64,000 nucleotides of DNA from assembly GCA_036844945.1 (NCBI GenBank), contig DAIUEV010000010.1, positions 8,877-72,876 on the forward strand, written 5' to 3'. Position numbers and translations under genes: made by a program. Shown here one piece after another: positions 16,805-24,680 of this stretch. Under the pieces are notes generated by a model. It was not told the origin of the DNA, did not search any database, and saw only the letters and a list, made by a program, of their open reading frames with translations. Source of the DNA: Palsa-461 sp036844945 (GTDB lineage Bacteria; Actinomycetota; Acidimicrobiia; Acidimicrobiales; RAAP-2). The stretch's first letter is position 1; the number at the start of each line of letters is the position of its first letter.

Positions 16805-18126
16805 CCCGGACCCCTCCGTCGCCTCCCGGGAGTGTCGGTCCCCTGAGCGGCCGGGTCGAGGGCCCCGTCGGGCCCCTCCCGGTACCAGGTGAACGAGAGC
16901 TCGCCGACCCTGACCTCGTCCCCGTCCCGGGCGCCCGCCCGGGCGAGGACCCGGTCCACCCCGAGCCGCCGGAGCCGGCCCAGCACGACGTCGAGGGCCT
17001 GGTCGTCGGTCAGGTCCGACAACGCGACGGCCCGCTCCGCCGAGCGCCCCACCAGCTCGAACACGCCGGGCCCGAGCCGCACCGCCTCCACCTGCTCGCC
17101 GAAGGGCCGGTGGACGACCACGGCGGGGCGGGCCGGCTGCTCGGCGGCGCGGGCGGTGTCGACGAGGACGGCCAGCCGGCCGACCAGCTCGCCCAGGCCG
17201 ACCCCCGTCGCGGCCGAGATATCGAGGTCGGTCGACCCGGTGTCGGCCACCCGGTCGCCCACCAGGTCGGCCTTGGATCCGACGACGAGGCGGGGCCGGT
17301 CCAGGAGGTCGGGCTGGTAGCGACCGAGCTCGGCCAGCAGGACCCGGAGCTGGGTGTCCGGGTCCACCCCGCCGCCGCCGGCCAGGTCGACCAGCACGAG
17401 CAGCACGCGCGCCCGCTCGACGTGCCGGAGGAACTCGTGACCGAGCCCCTTGCCCTCGGCGGCCCCTTCCACGAGGCCCGGGATGTCGGCCACCACGAAG
17501 TGGGAGTCGCCGCCCGGGATCGTCACGACGCCGAGGTGCGGCTCGAGGGTGGTGAACGGGTAGTCGGCGACCTTCGGCTTCGCGGCCGAGATCGTCGAGA
17601 TGAGGGTCGACTTGCCCACGTTCGGGAAGCCGACGATGGCGACGTCGGCCACCAGCTTGAGCTCGAGGGCCAGCCACCGCTCCTCGCCCCGCTCGCCCTG
17701 CTCGCCGAAGGAGGGGGCCCGTCGGCGGTTCGACAGGAACGTCGAGTTCCCGCGACCGCCCCGGCCACCCCGGGCCGCCAGCCACCGGTCGCCCTCGGCG
17801 GTGAGATCGCACAGCACCTCGCCGCCGCGGTCGCGGATGACGGTGCCGACCGGCAACGGGACCTCGAGGTCGGCCCCCGACGCGCCGGTCTTGCGCTTCG
17901 ATGCGCCGTGGGCGCCGTCGCCGGCGCGCCGGTGGGGATGGTCGCGAAAGCCGATGAGCGAGGCCTGATTCCTGGAAGCGACGACCCAGACGTCGCCGCC
18001 GTCGCCGCCGCTCCCCCCGTCCGGCCCGCCCCGGTCCACGTGGGCCTCGCGCCGGAAGGACACGGCCCCGGCTCCGCCGTCTCCCGCCTTCGCGTGGAGC
18101 TGCGCCCCGTCGACGAACCCCGACAT
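16801..18126 (-). CDS. obg: GTPase Obg/CgtA with OCT domain
   Basis: Essential GTPase involved in 50S assembly and stress control, 441 aa. The Gly-rich Obg domain covers residues 2-158 (AGDGGAGAVSFRREAHV, GGRGGRGN), the G domain starts at GFPNVGKST (166-174) and contains ADIPGLVEGA and GSKADLV, and the C-terminal OCT domain spans about 350-425. It is coupled to proB by a GTGA overlap. Usually rpmA precedes obg directly; here a DtxR-type regulator gene lies between them. Confidence 0.97.
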   Translation of the reverse strand: MSGFVDGAQLHAKAGDGGAGAVSFRREAHVDRGGPDGGSGGDGGDVWVVASRNQASLIGFRDHPHRRAGDGAHGASKRKTGASGADLEVPLPVGTVIRDRGGEVLCDLTAEGDRWLAARGGRGGRGNSTFLSNRRRAPSFGEQGERGEERWLALELKLVADVAIVGFPNVGKSTLISTISAAKPKVADYPFTTLEPHLGVVTIPGGDSHFVVADIPGLVEGAAEGKGLGHEFLRHVERARVLLVLVDLAGGGGVDPDTQLRVLLAELGRYQPDLLDRPRLVVGSKADLVGDRVADTGSTDLDISAATGVGLGELVGRLAVLVDTARAAEQPARPAVVVHRPFGEQVEAVRLGPGVFELVGRSAERAVALSDLTDDQALDVVLGRLRRLGVDRVLARAGARDGDEVRVGELSFTWYREGPDGALDPAAQGTDTPGRRRRGPG

Positions 18127-18136
18127 GGCCGGCCGC

Positions 18137-18799
18137 TCAGACGGCGGCGACGAAGAGGCGGCGCGAGAGGTCGGAGCCGAATGCGACGGTCGAGTCGCCG
18201 ACCTCGAGCACGAGCGTCCCGTCGGGGGCGCGCGACGACACGAGCGCGGTCGCGCCGGGGATGAACCCGTGTTCGTCGAGGTAGACGAGCGAGCCCATGT
18301 CGATCTCGACGTCCTCGGAGATCCGCTCGAGGCGCACCGTGGTGCCGGTCTCGACGTCGGCGAGCGGCCGCTCGTCGACCGGGTCGGGTGATTCGGCCCC
18401 GGGGATCGGGTTGCCGTGGGGGCAGGTCGAGGGGTTGCCCAAGATCACCACCAGGCGCTCCTCCACGTCGTCGGAGATGACGTGCTCCCAGACGCCCGCC
18501 TCGACGTGGGCCTTGTGCCAGGGCAGGCCGAGCACGTCGACCAGGAACCGCTCGGCCAGCCGGTGCCGACGCACCACCTTGGCGGCCAGGGTGGCCCCCG
18601 GCTTGGTCAGCTCGACGACCCGCCCCTCGCGGCGGACGTACCCCTCGCCGGCCAGCCGGTCGAGCATCTCGGAGACCGACGGAGCGGAGCGGCCCAGCCG
18701 CTCGGCGATGCGCGCCTGGATGACCGGGGTCCCCTCCTCGCGCAGCGAGTGGATGGTCTCGAGGTATTCCTCGAGGGGCGGGTGATAGCGCTCCTCCAC
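18137..18799 (-). CDS. DtxR/MntR-family metal-dependent regulator with atypical metal site
   Basis: Regulator of about 220 aa: winged-helix domain (about 5-65), dimerisation and metal-binding domain (about 66-140, HRLAERFLVD, WEHVISDDVEERL, CPHGNPIP) and a C-terminal FeoA/SH3-like domain (about 145-215). Such proteins repress iron or manganese uptake when loaded with metal. Compared with DtxR, the position of metal ligand Cys102 is Gly (EAGVWEHV) and that of Met10 is Glu, so the metal preference cannot be read off. GTG 18799 is preferred over GTG 18805 because TAGGAT (18807-18812) lies 7 bases before it. It sits alone between obg and rpmA. Confidence 0.82.
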   Translation of the reverse strand: MEERYHPPLEEYLETIHSLREEGTPVIQARIAERLGRSAPSVSEMLDRLAGEGYVRREGRVVELTKPGATLAAKVVRRHRLAERFLVDVLGLPWHKAHVEAGVWEHVISDDVEERLVVILGNPSTCPHGNPIPGAESPDPVDERPLADVETGTTVRLERISEDVEIDMGSLVYLDEHGFIPGATALVSSRAPDGTLVLEVGDSTVAFGSDLSRRLFVAAV

Positions 18800-18836
18800 A
18801 CCCACGATCCTACGGCCCCCCTGCCGGGGGACCCGC

Positions 18837-19091
18837 CTAGGAGTCGGCCAGGACGTCGACGAGCTTGCGGCCGCGACGCTGGCCGAACTTCACCACGCCG
18901 TCGCGCAGGGCGAACAGGGTGTCGTCGCCGCCCCGGCCCACCCCGGATCCCGGGTGCACCCGGGTCCCCCGCTGGCGCACGATGATCGAGCCGGCCGACA
19001 CCGTGGTGCCGTCGAACACCTTCACCCCCAGCCGCTGGGCATTGGAGTCCCGTCCGTTGCGGGTCGAGCCGCCACCCTTGGTCTTGGACAT
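18837..19091 (-). CDS. rpmA: 50S ribosomal protein L27
   Basis: L27 of 84 aa, starting MSKTKGGGSTRNGRDS, with the conserved GGSTRNGRDS and VRQRGTRVHPGSGVGRGGDDTL regions. The N-terminus reaches the peptidyl-transferase centre. There is no Firmicutes-type cleaved leader. It starts 8 bases after the rplU stop, with GGAG in the rplU end region as ribosome binding site. Confidence 0.97.
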   Translation of the reverse strand: MSKTKGGGSTRNGRDSNAQRLGVKVFDGTTVSAGSIIVRQRGTRVHPGSGVGRGGDDTLFALRDGVVKFGQRRGRKLVDVLADS

Positions 19092-19099
19092 CTGGGCTC

Positions 19100-19468
19100 C
19101 TACTCGGCCGTCGCCGCAGCCTTGGCCCGGCTGCGACGGGGGGCGGCCTTCTTGGCGGTCGTCCCCGGGATGGATTGGATCTCGATGATGGTCAGGCGCT
19201 GGCGGTGGCCCCAACGGCGGCGCTGGTTGCTCTTCGACTTGTAGGTCCCGGCCCGGATCTTGGGCCCAAGGCCCTCGGCCACCACCTGGGCCCGGACGGT
19301 CGCCCCGGCCAGCTGCTCGGGCGTGGCCAGCACGGTGTCGCCGTCGACGATGAGCACCGCCTCGAGCTCGACCTGGCCGCCGATCGGCGCGTCGAGCAGC
19401 TCGACGGCCACCCGCTGGCCCTCGCTCACCCGTTCCTGCTTGCCCCCGGTGCGGACGACCGCGTACAT
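19100..19468 (-). CDS. rplU: 50S ribosomal protein L21
   Basis: L21 of 122 aa: MYAVVRTGGKQERV at the start, TYKSKSNQRRRWGHRQ with its rRNA-binding basic patch near residue 80-95, and a basic Ala/Lys/Arg tail of about 20 residues beyond the usual end. It heads the rplU-rpmA transcript. A TAACAT -10 hexamer at 19478-19483 lies 9 bases before the ATG, so the message has almost no leader. Confidence 0.96.
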   Translation of the reverse strand: MYAVVRTGGKQERVSEGQRVAVELLDAPIGGQVELEAVLIVDGDTVLATPEQLAGATVRAQVVAEGLGPKIRAGTYKSKSNQRRRWGHRQRLTIIEIQSIPGTTAKKAAPRRSRAKAAATAE

Positions 19469-19477
19469 GAACTGAGA

Positions 19478-19483
19478 ATGTTA
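19478..19483 (-). promoter_or_regulatory. -10 box of rplU (TAACAT)
   Basis: TAACAT on the minus strand ends 9 bases before the rplU ATG, implying a transcript start 2-3 bases before the start codon. No convincing -35 box is seen. Confidence 0.4.
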
Positions 19484-19524
19484 CCCGAGGCCGGGTGACC
19501 CCCGGCCCGAGGGAGGATCCAGCC

Positions 19525-20307
19525 GTGGGCGATGCGCTGTGCATCGGGGGGGCGCCGGGCAGCGGGAAGACGACCGTGGCGACCCGCCTGGCCCGACGCC
19601 ACGGGCTGCGCCTCTACTGCGCCGACACCCGCACGTGGGACCACCTCGACCGGGCGATCGCGTCGGGGGTGGCGGCGGCGGCCCGCTGGGAGGCGATGGA
19701 CCCCGAGGAACGCTGGGAGCACGCCAGCCCCGAGGAGATGCTCGAGATGACCTTCCTCGACGAGCGAGGCTCGATGGTGCGCGCCGACCTCGACGGCCTG
19801 CCGGCGTCCCCGCTCGTCGTCGCCGAGGGGGTCGCGGTGCCGGCCGATGCCGCGCCCGTGGCCCTCTGGCTGGTCCCGACCGCCGAGTTCCAGGACGCCC
19901 GGCTTCGCGACGCGGGGGTGTCGCCAGGGCAGAGGACCCTCTACCGGCTGCTGCGCGAGGTGAAGGCGCGCGAGGCCGCCGAGCACGGGGTCCCCGTCCT
20001 CACGATCGACGGGAGCCTCGGCATCGACGAGGTGGTCGGGCTGGTCGAGGCGCGGTTCGCCGACGCCCTCGCCGCCGGACCGAGGGCGTCCGGGCCGGCG
20101 GAGCGTGCGGCGCTGCTGCGGGAGGCCAACCTGGAGGTGGTGGCGCAGGTGCGCGGCTACTTCGCCAGGCCCTGGGCCCGCGGCGACGCCGAGACGACCG
20201 GGCGCGCGTTCGGGTGCGAGTGCGGCGACCCGGCCTGCACCGCCGAGGTCACCGCGACGCTCGCCCGGGCGTCACGTGCCCCGGTGCGCGCACCCGGACA
20301 CGGCTGA
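19525..20307 (+). CDS. P-loop kinase-like protein with a C-terminal CxCGDxxC motif
   Basis: A protein of 260 aa from GTG 19525, which has GGGAGG 8 bases upstream; GTG 19495 is also in frame but lacks such a site. Walker A is GGAPGSGKTT (residues 8-17); the following helix and strand pattern, with VVAEGVAVPAD and ALWLVPTAEF, resembles small-molecule kinases. The last 25 residues contain FGCECGDPACTAEV, a Cys-rich motif (CxCGDxxC) that could bind a metal. Substrate unknown. It is divergent from rplU and convergent with rne; the placement gives no clear function. Confidence 0.75.
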   Translation: MGDALCIGGAPGSGKTTVATRLARRHGLRLYCADTRTWDHLDRAIASGVAAAARWEAMDPEERWEHASPEEMLEMTFLDERGSMVRADLDGLPASPLVVAEGVAVPADAAPVALWLVPTAEFQDARLRDAGVSPGQRTLYRLLREVKAREAAEHGVPVLTIDGSLGIDEVVGLVEARFADALAAGPRASGPAERAALLREANLEVVAQVRGYFARPWARGDAETTGRAFGCECGDPACTAEVTATLARASRAPVRAPGHG

Positions 20308-20314
20308 GCGGGGC

Positions 20315-21916
20315 CTACAACGCGGCAGTGTCGAGGACGATCCCGCGCCCGCTGCAGATCTCACAGGTGGTCGACAGCGACTCGATCAGACCCTCCGAGA
20401 TGCGCTTGCGGGTCATCTCGACGAGGCCGAGCTCGGAGATGTCGCCGACCTGGGTGCGGGTCTTGTCCCGGGCGAGGGCGGTCCGGAGCGCAGAGCCGAC
20501 CTTGTCGCGGTTCTCCCGGATCTCCATGTCGATGAAGTCGATGACGATGATCCCGCCGATGTCGCGCAGCCGGAGCTGTCGGGCGACCTCCTCGGCCGCC
20601 TCCAGGTTGTTGCGGTAGACGGTCTCTTCGAGGTTGGTCTTGCCGACGTTCTTCCCGGTGTTGACGTCGATCACGGTGAGCGCCTCGGTGCGCTCGATGA
20701 TGAGCGAGCCCCCCGAGGGCAGCCAGACCTTGCGGTCGAGCGCTTTGTGGAGCTGCTCGTGCACGTGGTAGCGCTCGAAGAGCGGGAGCGGCTCGATCTC
20801 GGTGTCGTACAGCTCCACCCGCTCGGCAAGCTCGGGGCTCACCGACGCCACGTACCGCCGCACCTGCTCGTAGAGGGCGGGGTCGTCGATGATCACCGCC
20901 CGGTACTCCGTGTTGAGCTCCTCGCGCAGCAGCCGCACCGCCAGGTCGGGCTCCCGATAGAGGAGGCGGGGCTGGTCGGAGCGGGACGCCTCGGCCTCGA
21001 TGGCGGTCCACTGCTCGAGCAGCGTCGCCACGTCGCGAGCGAGCTCGTCGGCGGTCGCGCCCTCGGCGGCGGTACGCACGATGAGCCCGTGGCCGGCCGG
21101 CCGGACGTCGTCGATGATCCGCCGGAGACGCCGGCGCTCGTTGTCCCCGAGGCGCTTCGAGATCCCGAAGGTGCCGCTGTTCGGGACGAGCACGGCGAAG
21201 CGTCCCGGGAGGGAGACCTCCTGGGTCAGCCGGGCTCCCTTGGCCCCGATCGGGTTCTTCGTGACCTGGCAGAGGATCGTCTGGCCCGGGCGGAGCACGT
21301 CTTCGATGCGCGGCTGCTCCTTGGCCGTGGACGACTCGATGTCGTCACGGTCGTAGCGGACGTCGCCCCGGTAGAGGACGGCGTTCTTCGGGATCCCGAT
21401 GTCGATGAACGCCGCCTCCATGCCCGGGAGCACGTTCTGGACCCGCCCCCAGTAGATGTTCCCGTCGATCTGGGTCGTCTCGTCCGAGCCGCGTGCGACG
21501 TAGTGCTCGACCAGCGAGCGCCCCTCGAGCATGGCGATCTGGGTGAGCTCGGGCTGGACGTGCACGCACATGAAGTACCGCCCGACCGACCGGCCGCGCG
21601 AGGACCGGCCTCCCCGGCGCCTCGAACGGGAACGCTTCGGCGCGGCCTCGTCGCCGTCCGCGGGCACCTCGCCACCGACCACCGCGGCGGGCGGCTGCGG
21701 CGGGGGGGCACCGTTTGCCACCGGCCCGCCGACGACCGGGCGGGGCACCGGGCGCGGCGGCGCGGGGCGGGTGTCGCCGATACGAGGCCGCGGCGGCCCG
21801 GGGGCCGCGTCGGCTTCAGGCGGCGGGGCCGCCCCGTTGGTTTCGGGTTCCCCGCGCGGGGGATCGTCCATCCCGGCGTTCCCTGGTGCGGGGACGCCGG
21901 CCATCGAATCGGTCAT
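20315..21916 (-). CDS. rne: ribonuclease E/G family protein
   Basis: Endoribonuclease of 533 aa for rRNA and mRNA processing. The first 110 residues are a disordered Pro/Gly/Ala-rich extension ending in an Arg/Ser cluster (KRSRSRRRGGRSSRGRS). An S1 domain follows (about 112-205), then the RNase H-like/5'-sensor region and DNase-I-like domain with catalytic Asp in VIDVNTGKN and in IIVIDFIDM, and the zinc link CEICSGRG near the end. It is shorter than proteobacterial RNase E and lacks a C-terminal scaffold; the extension is N-terminal instead, as in several actinobacteria. A GAGGAGGG site precedes the ATG. It lies before rplU as usual, with one opposite-strand gene between. Confidence 0.93.
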   Translation of the reverse strand: MTDSMAGVPAPGNAGMDDPPRGEPETNGAAPPPEADAAPGPPRPRIGDTRPAPPRPVPRPVVGGPVANGAPPPQPPAAVVGGEVPADGDEAAPKRSRSRRRGGRSSRGRSVGRYFMCVHVQPELTQIAMLEGRSLVEHYVARGSDETTQIDGNIYWGRVQNVLPGMEAAFIDIGIPKNAVLYRGDVRYDRDDIESSTAKEQPRIEDVLRPGQTILCQVTKNPIGAKGARLTQEVSLPGRFAVLVPNSGTFGISKRLGDNERRRLRRIIDDVRPAGHGLIVRTAAEGATADELARDVATLLEQWTAIEAEASRSDQPRLLYREPDLAVRLLREELNTEYRAVIIDDPALYEQVRRYVASVSPELAERVELYDTEIEPLPLFERYHVHEQLHKALDRKVWLPSGGSLIIERTEALTVIDVNTGKNVGKTNLEETVYRNNLEAAEEVARQLRLRDIGGIIVIDFIDMEIRENRDKVGSALRTALARDKTRTQVGDISELGLVEMTRKRISEGLIESLSTTCEICSGRGIVLDTAAL

Positions 21917-21940
21917 GAGGGAAGACCCTCCTCGAGATGC

Positions 21941-22699
21941 TCACGACGCACGCTCCATCGCGTGCGGAGCGATGAGGGCGAGGACGCGGTCGTCGGCCAC
22001 AAGCGGCTCGCGGCGTGCGCCTTCATGCTCTATCCACTGTTGCGTTCTGCGGGCTAAGGCCAGCACCAGATCGGTGCCGAGCGCCTCGACCAGCTCCCGG
22101 GGGCGGACGCCCCTCGGGCGGGTGGCCACATCAGCCCGAAGCCGTACGGACGTCTCGCCCGGGGTTTCCACCCCGTTCAGCGACGACAGCACGAGCGTCC
22201 GGACCGAGGGACGGAGGTCGTCGTCGTGTTGACGACCCTTGCGCTCACGCTGCACCGAAACGCTCGGAGCGTCGAGCAGCTGCTCGACCCTCCTTGCCAG
22301 TTCCGATGCCGTCACGTTGCGCACCTCCAGATCCCAGGAACACGATGTTACTTCTTGCTGCAGCGAACCGGCATCACTCGGGACGGTCGCCAGCGCCAGC
22401 ACGTCGATTCCCTCCGGAAGCGCGGCGGTCAGCTCGGCGGCGAGGACGCCCAGGTCGGCAGGCAATTCCGACCCGTCGGCGGGGACAAGGCTCACGTCGA
22501 GGTACTCGGCCAGGGACTCCGCCCCGGTCGGGAGGGCCAGGCCGAAGGCCAGCAGGGGCCGCGGGTTGAAACCCTGGGAGCGGGCCACCGGGAGGCCGCT
22601 CCGGCGCAACGCCCGCTCCCACATCCGGGCCACGTCGCGGTGGCTCGTGAAGCGGATCTTCCCGACCTTGGAGAAGCGGATGCGAAGGCGCGTCGCCAT
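21941..22699 (-). CDS. TIGR03936-family protein (DUF2344), radical-SAM linked
   Basis: A protein of 252 aa. The start (RLRIRFSKVGKIRFTSHRD) and GFNPRPLLAFGLALPTGAES stretch near residue 42-61 are the hallmarks of the DUF2344/TIGR03936 family, which is found next to, or fused with, TIGR03960 radical-SAM proteins. Its function is not established. ATG 22699 overlaps the stop of the radical-SAM gene by 1 base, and it precedes rne, the usual placement. Confidence 0.88.
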   Translation of the reverse strand: MATRLRIRFSKVGKIRFTSHRDVARMWERALRRSGLPVARSQGFNPRPLLAFGLALPTGAESLAEYLDVSLVPADGSELPADLGVLAAELTAALPEGIDVLALATVPSDAGSLQQEVTSCSWDLEVRNVTASELARRVEQLLDAPSVSVQRERKGRQHDDDLRPSVRTLVLSSLNGVETPGETSVRLRADVATRPRGVRPRELVEALGTDLVLALARRTQQWIEHEGARREPLVADDRVLALIAPHAMERAS

Positions 22700-24642
22700 C
22701 AGCGCGCCCCGGCGGCCGTGACGAAGCGGACCGGGATGCGCTCCCCGCTTCCCAGGTCCTGGCCGGTCCCCTGACTCCCGCCGGCGGGAGGCACGCCGGA
22801 CGCGACCACGTGCTCGAGCCCGGCGTCGGTGCAGGCGCCGCAGTCGTAACAGGGCGTCCACCGGCAGTCCTCGACCGCCACCGAGTCGAGTGCGTCCCGC
22901 CAGTCCGACCACAGAAAGTCGCGGTGCAGGCCGGCCGACAGGTGGTCCCAGGGCAGGACCTCGGCCTCGTCCCGGTCGCGGTATACGAGCTCCGCGAGCG
23001 ACAGCCCCTCGGCGGCGAGCGCCTCTTCCCACATCGACAGGTCGAAGCGCTCGGACCACTCCTGGAACGTGCCGCCCGCCCGCCACACCCGCTCGATCAC
23101 GGCTCCGAGGCGCCGGTCCCCCCGGGAAGCGAGTCCCTCGACCACCGTGGCCTCCGGGTCGTGCCAGCGCAGCGTGAGGCCGCGCGTGGTCCTGCAGGCG
23201 TCCTTCAAGAGATGCACCTTGCGACGGAGCTCGTCGACGGTGTCCTGGCCGAACCACTGGAACGGGGTCTGGGGCTTCGGGACGAATCCCCCGACCGAAG
23301 CCACCACCGTGGGGCCGCGGTGGTGGTGGCGGCCGATCTCGACGCATCGGCGCCCGAGCTCTGCGATCCCGAGCACATCCTCGTCTCGTTCGGTCGGCAG
23401 TCCGATGAGGAAGTACAGCTTCACGCGGCGCCAACCGTTGGAGAACGCCGCATCGACCGCGCCGTAGAGGTCCTCCTCGGTGATGAGCTTGTTGATCACC
23501 CGCCGCATCCGCCAGGTGCCCCCTTCGGGGGCGAACGTGAGACCAGTGCGGCGGGCCCGCGCGATCTGCGTGGCGGTCGCAACCGTGAAGGCGTCGACCC
23601 GCAGGCTCGGGAGGCTCACCGAAACCTGCTGGTCCCCGCACTCCCCGCCCACCACCGCCCGGACCGTGTCCTCGATCGAGGAGAAGTCCGCCGTCGACAG
23701 CGAGGTGAGGGCGACCTCGTCGTAGCCCGTCCGCTCGAGGCCGGCCCGGATCATGGCCCGGACCTGGCCGGCCGGGCGCTCCCGGACCGGCCGGGTGATC
23801 ATCCCAGCCTGGCAGAACCGGCAGCCCCGGGTGCAGCCGCGGAACACCTCGACGTTGAGGCGGTCGTGGACCACCTCGGTGAGCGGGACGAGCTGGTGCT
23901 TCGGATACGGCCACTCGGCCAGGTCCGCGATCGTCCGCTTCACCACCTCGGGCGGGGCCCCGCCCACCGGCGCGGCCCGAGCCACCTGGCGGGGCCCGTC
24001 GAACGCCACCTCATAGAGCGCGGCGACATAGACGCCCTCGACGGTCGCCAGACGCTCGAGGAGCTGGGGTCGCGATCGCGCCCCGGCCTCCCTCCACGCC
24101 GCGACGACATCGTTGACCTCGCCGACCACCTCCTCGCCGTCGCCGAGGACGAAGGCGTCCACGAAGTCGGCGAGCGGCTCGGGGTTGAAGGCGCAGTGAC
24201 CGCCCGCCACCACCAGCGGATCGTCGGCGGTGCGTTCGGCGGACCGTACCGCCACACCGGCCAGGTCGATGAGGTTGAGGACGTTCGTGTAGACGAGCTC
24301 GGCCGACAGGTTGAACGCGAGCACGTCGAAGGCCCGAGCGGGCAGGTGGTTCTCGACCGAGAACAGCGGGACCCCCGCTTCCCGCATGGCCGCCTCCATG
24401 TCGAGCCACGGGGCATACGTCCGCTCGGCGAGCGCGTCCGGGCGCTCGTTCAACAGCTCGTAGAGGATCTGGAGGCCCTGGTTGGGCAGCCCGATCTCGT
24501 AGGTGTCGGGATAGATGAGCAGCCACGCCACCCGGGCGGGGGTGTGCTCCGGACGGAGGGCACCCTGCTCACCGCCGATGTAGCGGGCCGGCTTGGCGAC
24601 GCCCTCGAGCAGCGGTTCGATGCGCGGCCAGAGCGTCTCCAC
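22699..24642 (-). CDS. TIGR03960-family B12-binding-type radical SAM protein
   Basis: A protein of 647 aa. The N-terminal part (about 1-200) is the Rossmann-like B12-binding region (LLIYPDTYEIGLPNQGLQIL). The radical-SAM cluster motif is Cys270, Cys274, Cys277 (GCTRGCRFCQAG), followed by SLPSLRVDAF and TFAPEGGTWRMR. The C-terminal region has a further Cys group (CRWTPCYDCGACTDAG). Members are widespread near rne and rplU; the reaction is not known. It is translation-coupled to the TIGR03936 gene, so the two very probably act together. Confidence 0.9.
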   Translation of the reverse strand: METLWPRIEPLLEGVAKPARYIGGEQGALRPEHTPARVAWLLIYPDTYEIGLPNQGLQILYELLNERPDALAERTYAPWLDMEAAMREAGVPLFSVENHLPARAFDVLAFNLSAELVYTNVLNLIDLAGVAVRSAERTADDPLVVAGGHCAFNPEPLADFVDAFVLGDGEEVVGEVNDVVAAWREAGARSRPQLLERLATVEGVYVAALYEVAFDGPRQVARAAPVGGAPPEVVKRTIADLAEWPYPKHQLVPLTEVVHDRLNVEVFRGCTRGCRFCQAGMITRPVRERPAGQVRAMIRAGLERTGYDEVALTSLSTADFSSIEDTVRAVVGGECGDQQVSVSLPSLRVDAFTVATATQIARARRTGLTFAPEGGTWRMRRVINKLITEEDLYGAVDAAFSNGWRRVKLYFLIGLPTERDEDVLGIAELGRRCVEIGRHHHRGPTVVASVGGFVPKPQTPFQWFGQDTVDELRRKVHLLKDACRTTRGLTLRWHDPEATVVEGLASRGDRRLGAVIERVWRAGGTFQEWSERFDLSMWEEALAAEGLSLAELVYRDRDEAEVLPWDHLSAGLHRDFLWSDWRDALDSVAVEDCRWTPCYDCGACTDAGLEHVVASGVPPAGGSQGTGQDLGSGERIPVRFVTAAGAR

Positions 24643-24680
24643 GGAGCGGCCAGTCTAGGTCCGAGAGCCTTTGAGGCCCC

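Noticed and set aside
19489..19507. Hairpin GGCCGGG-TGACC-CCCGGCC upstream of rplU, considered as an L21 leader
   Set aside because: The TAACAT box (19478-19483) lies between the hairpin and the rplU ATG, so the hairpin would not be transcribed as an rplU leader. It may still lie in the leader of the divergent P-loop gene.
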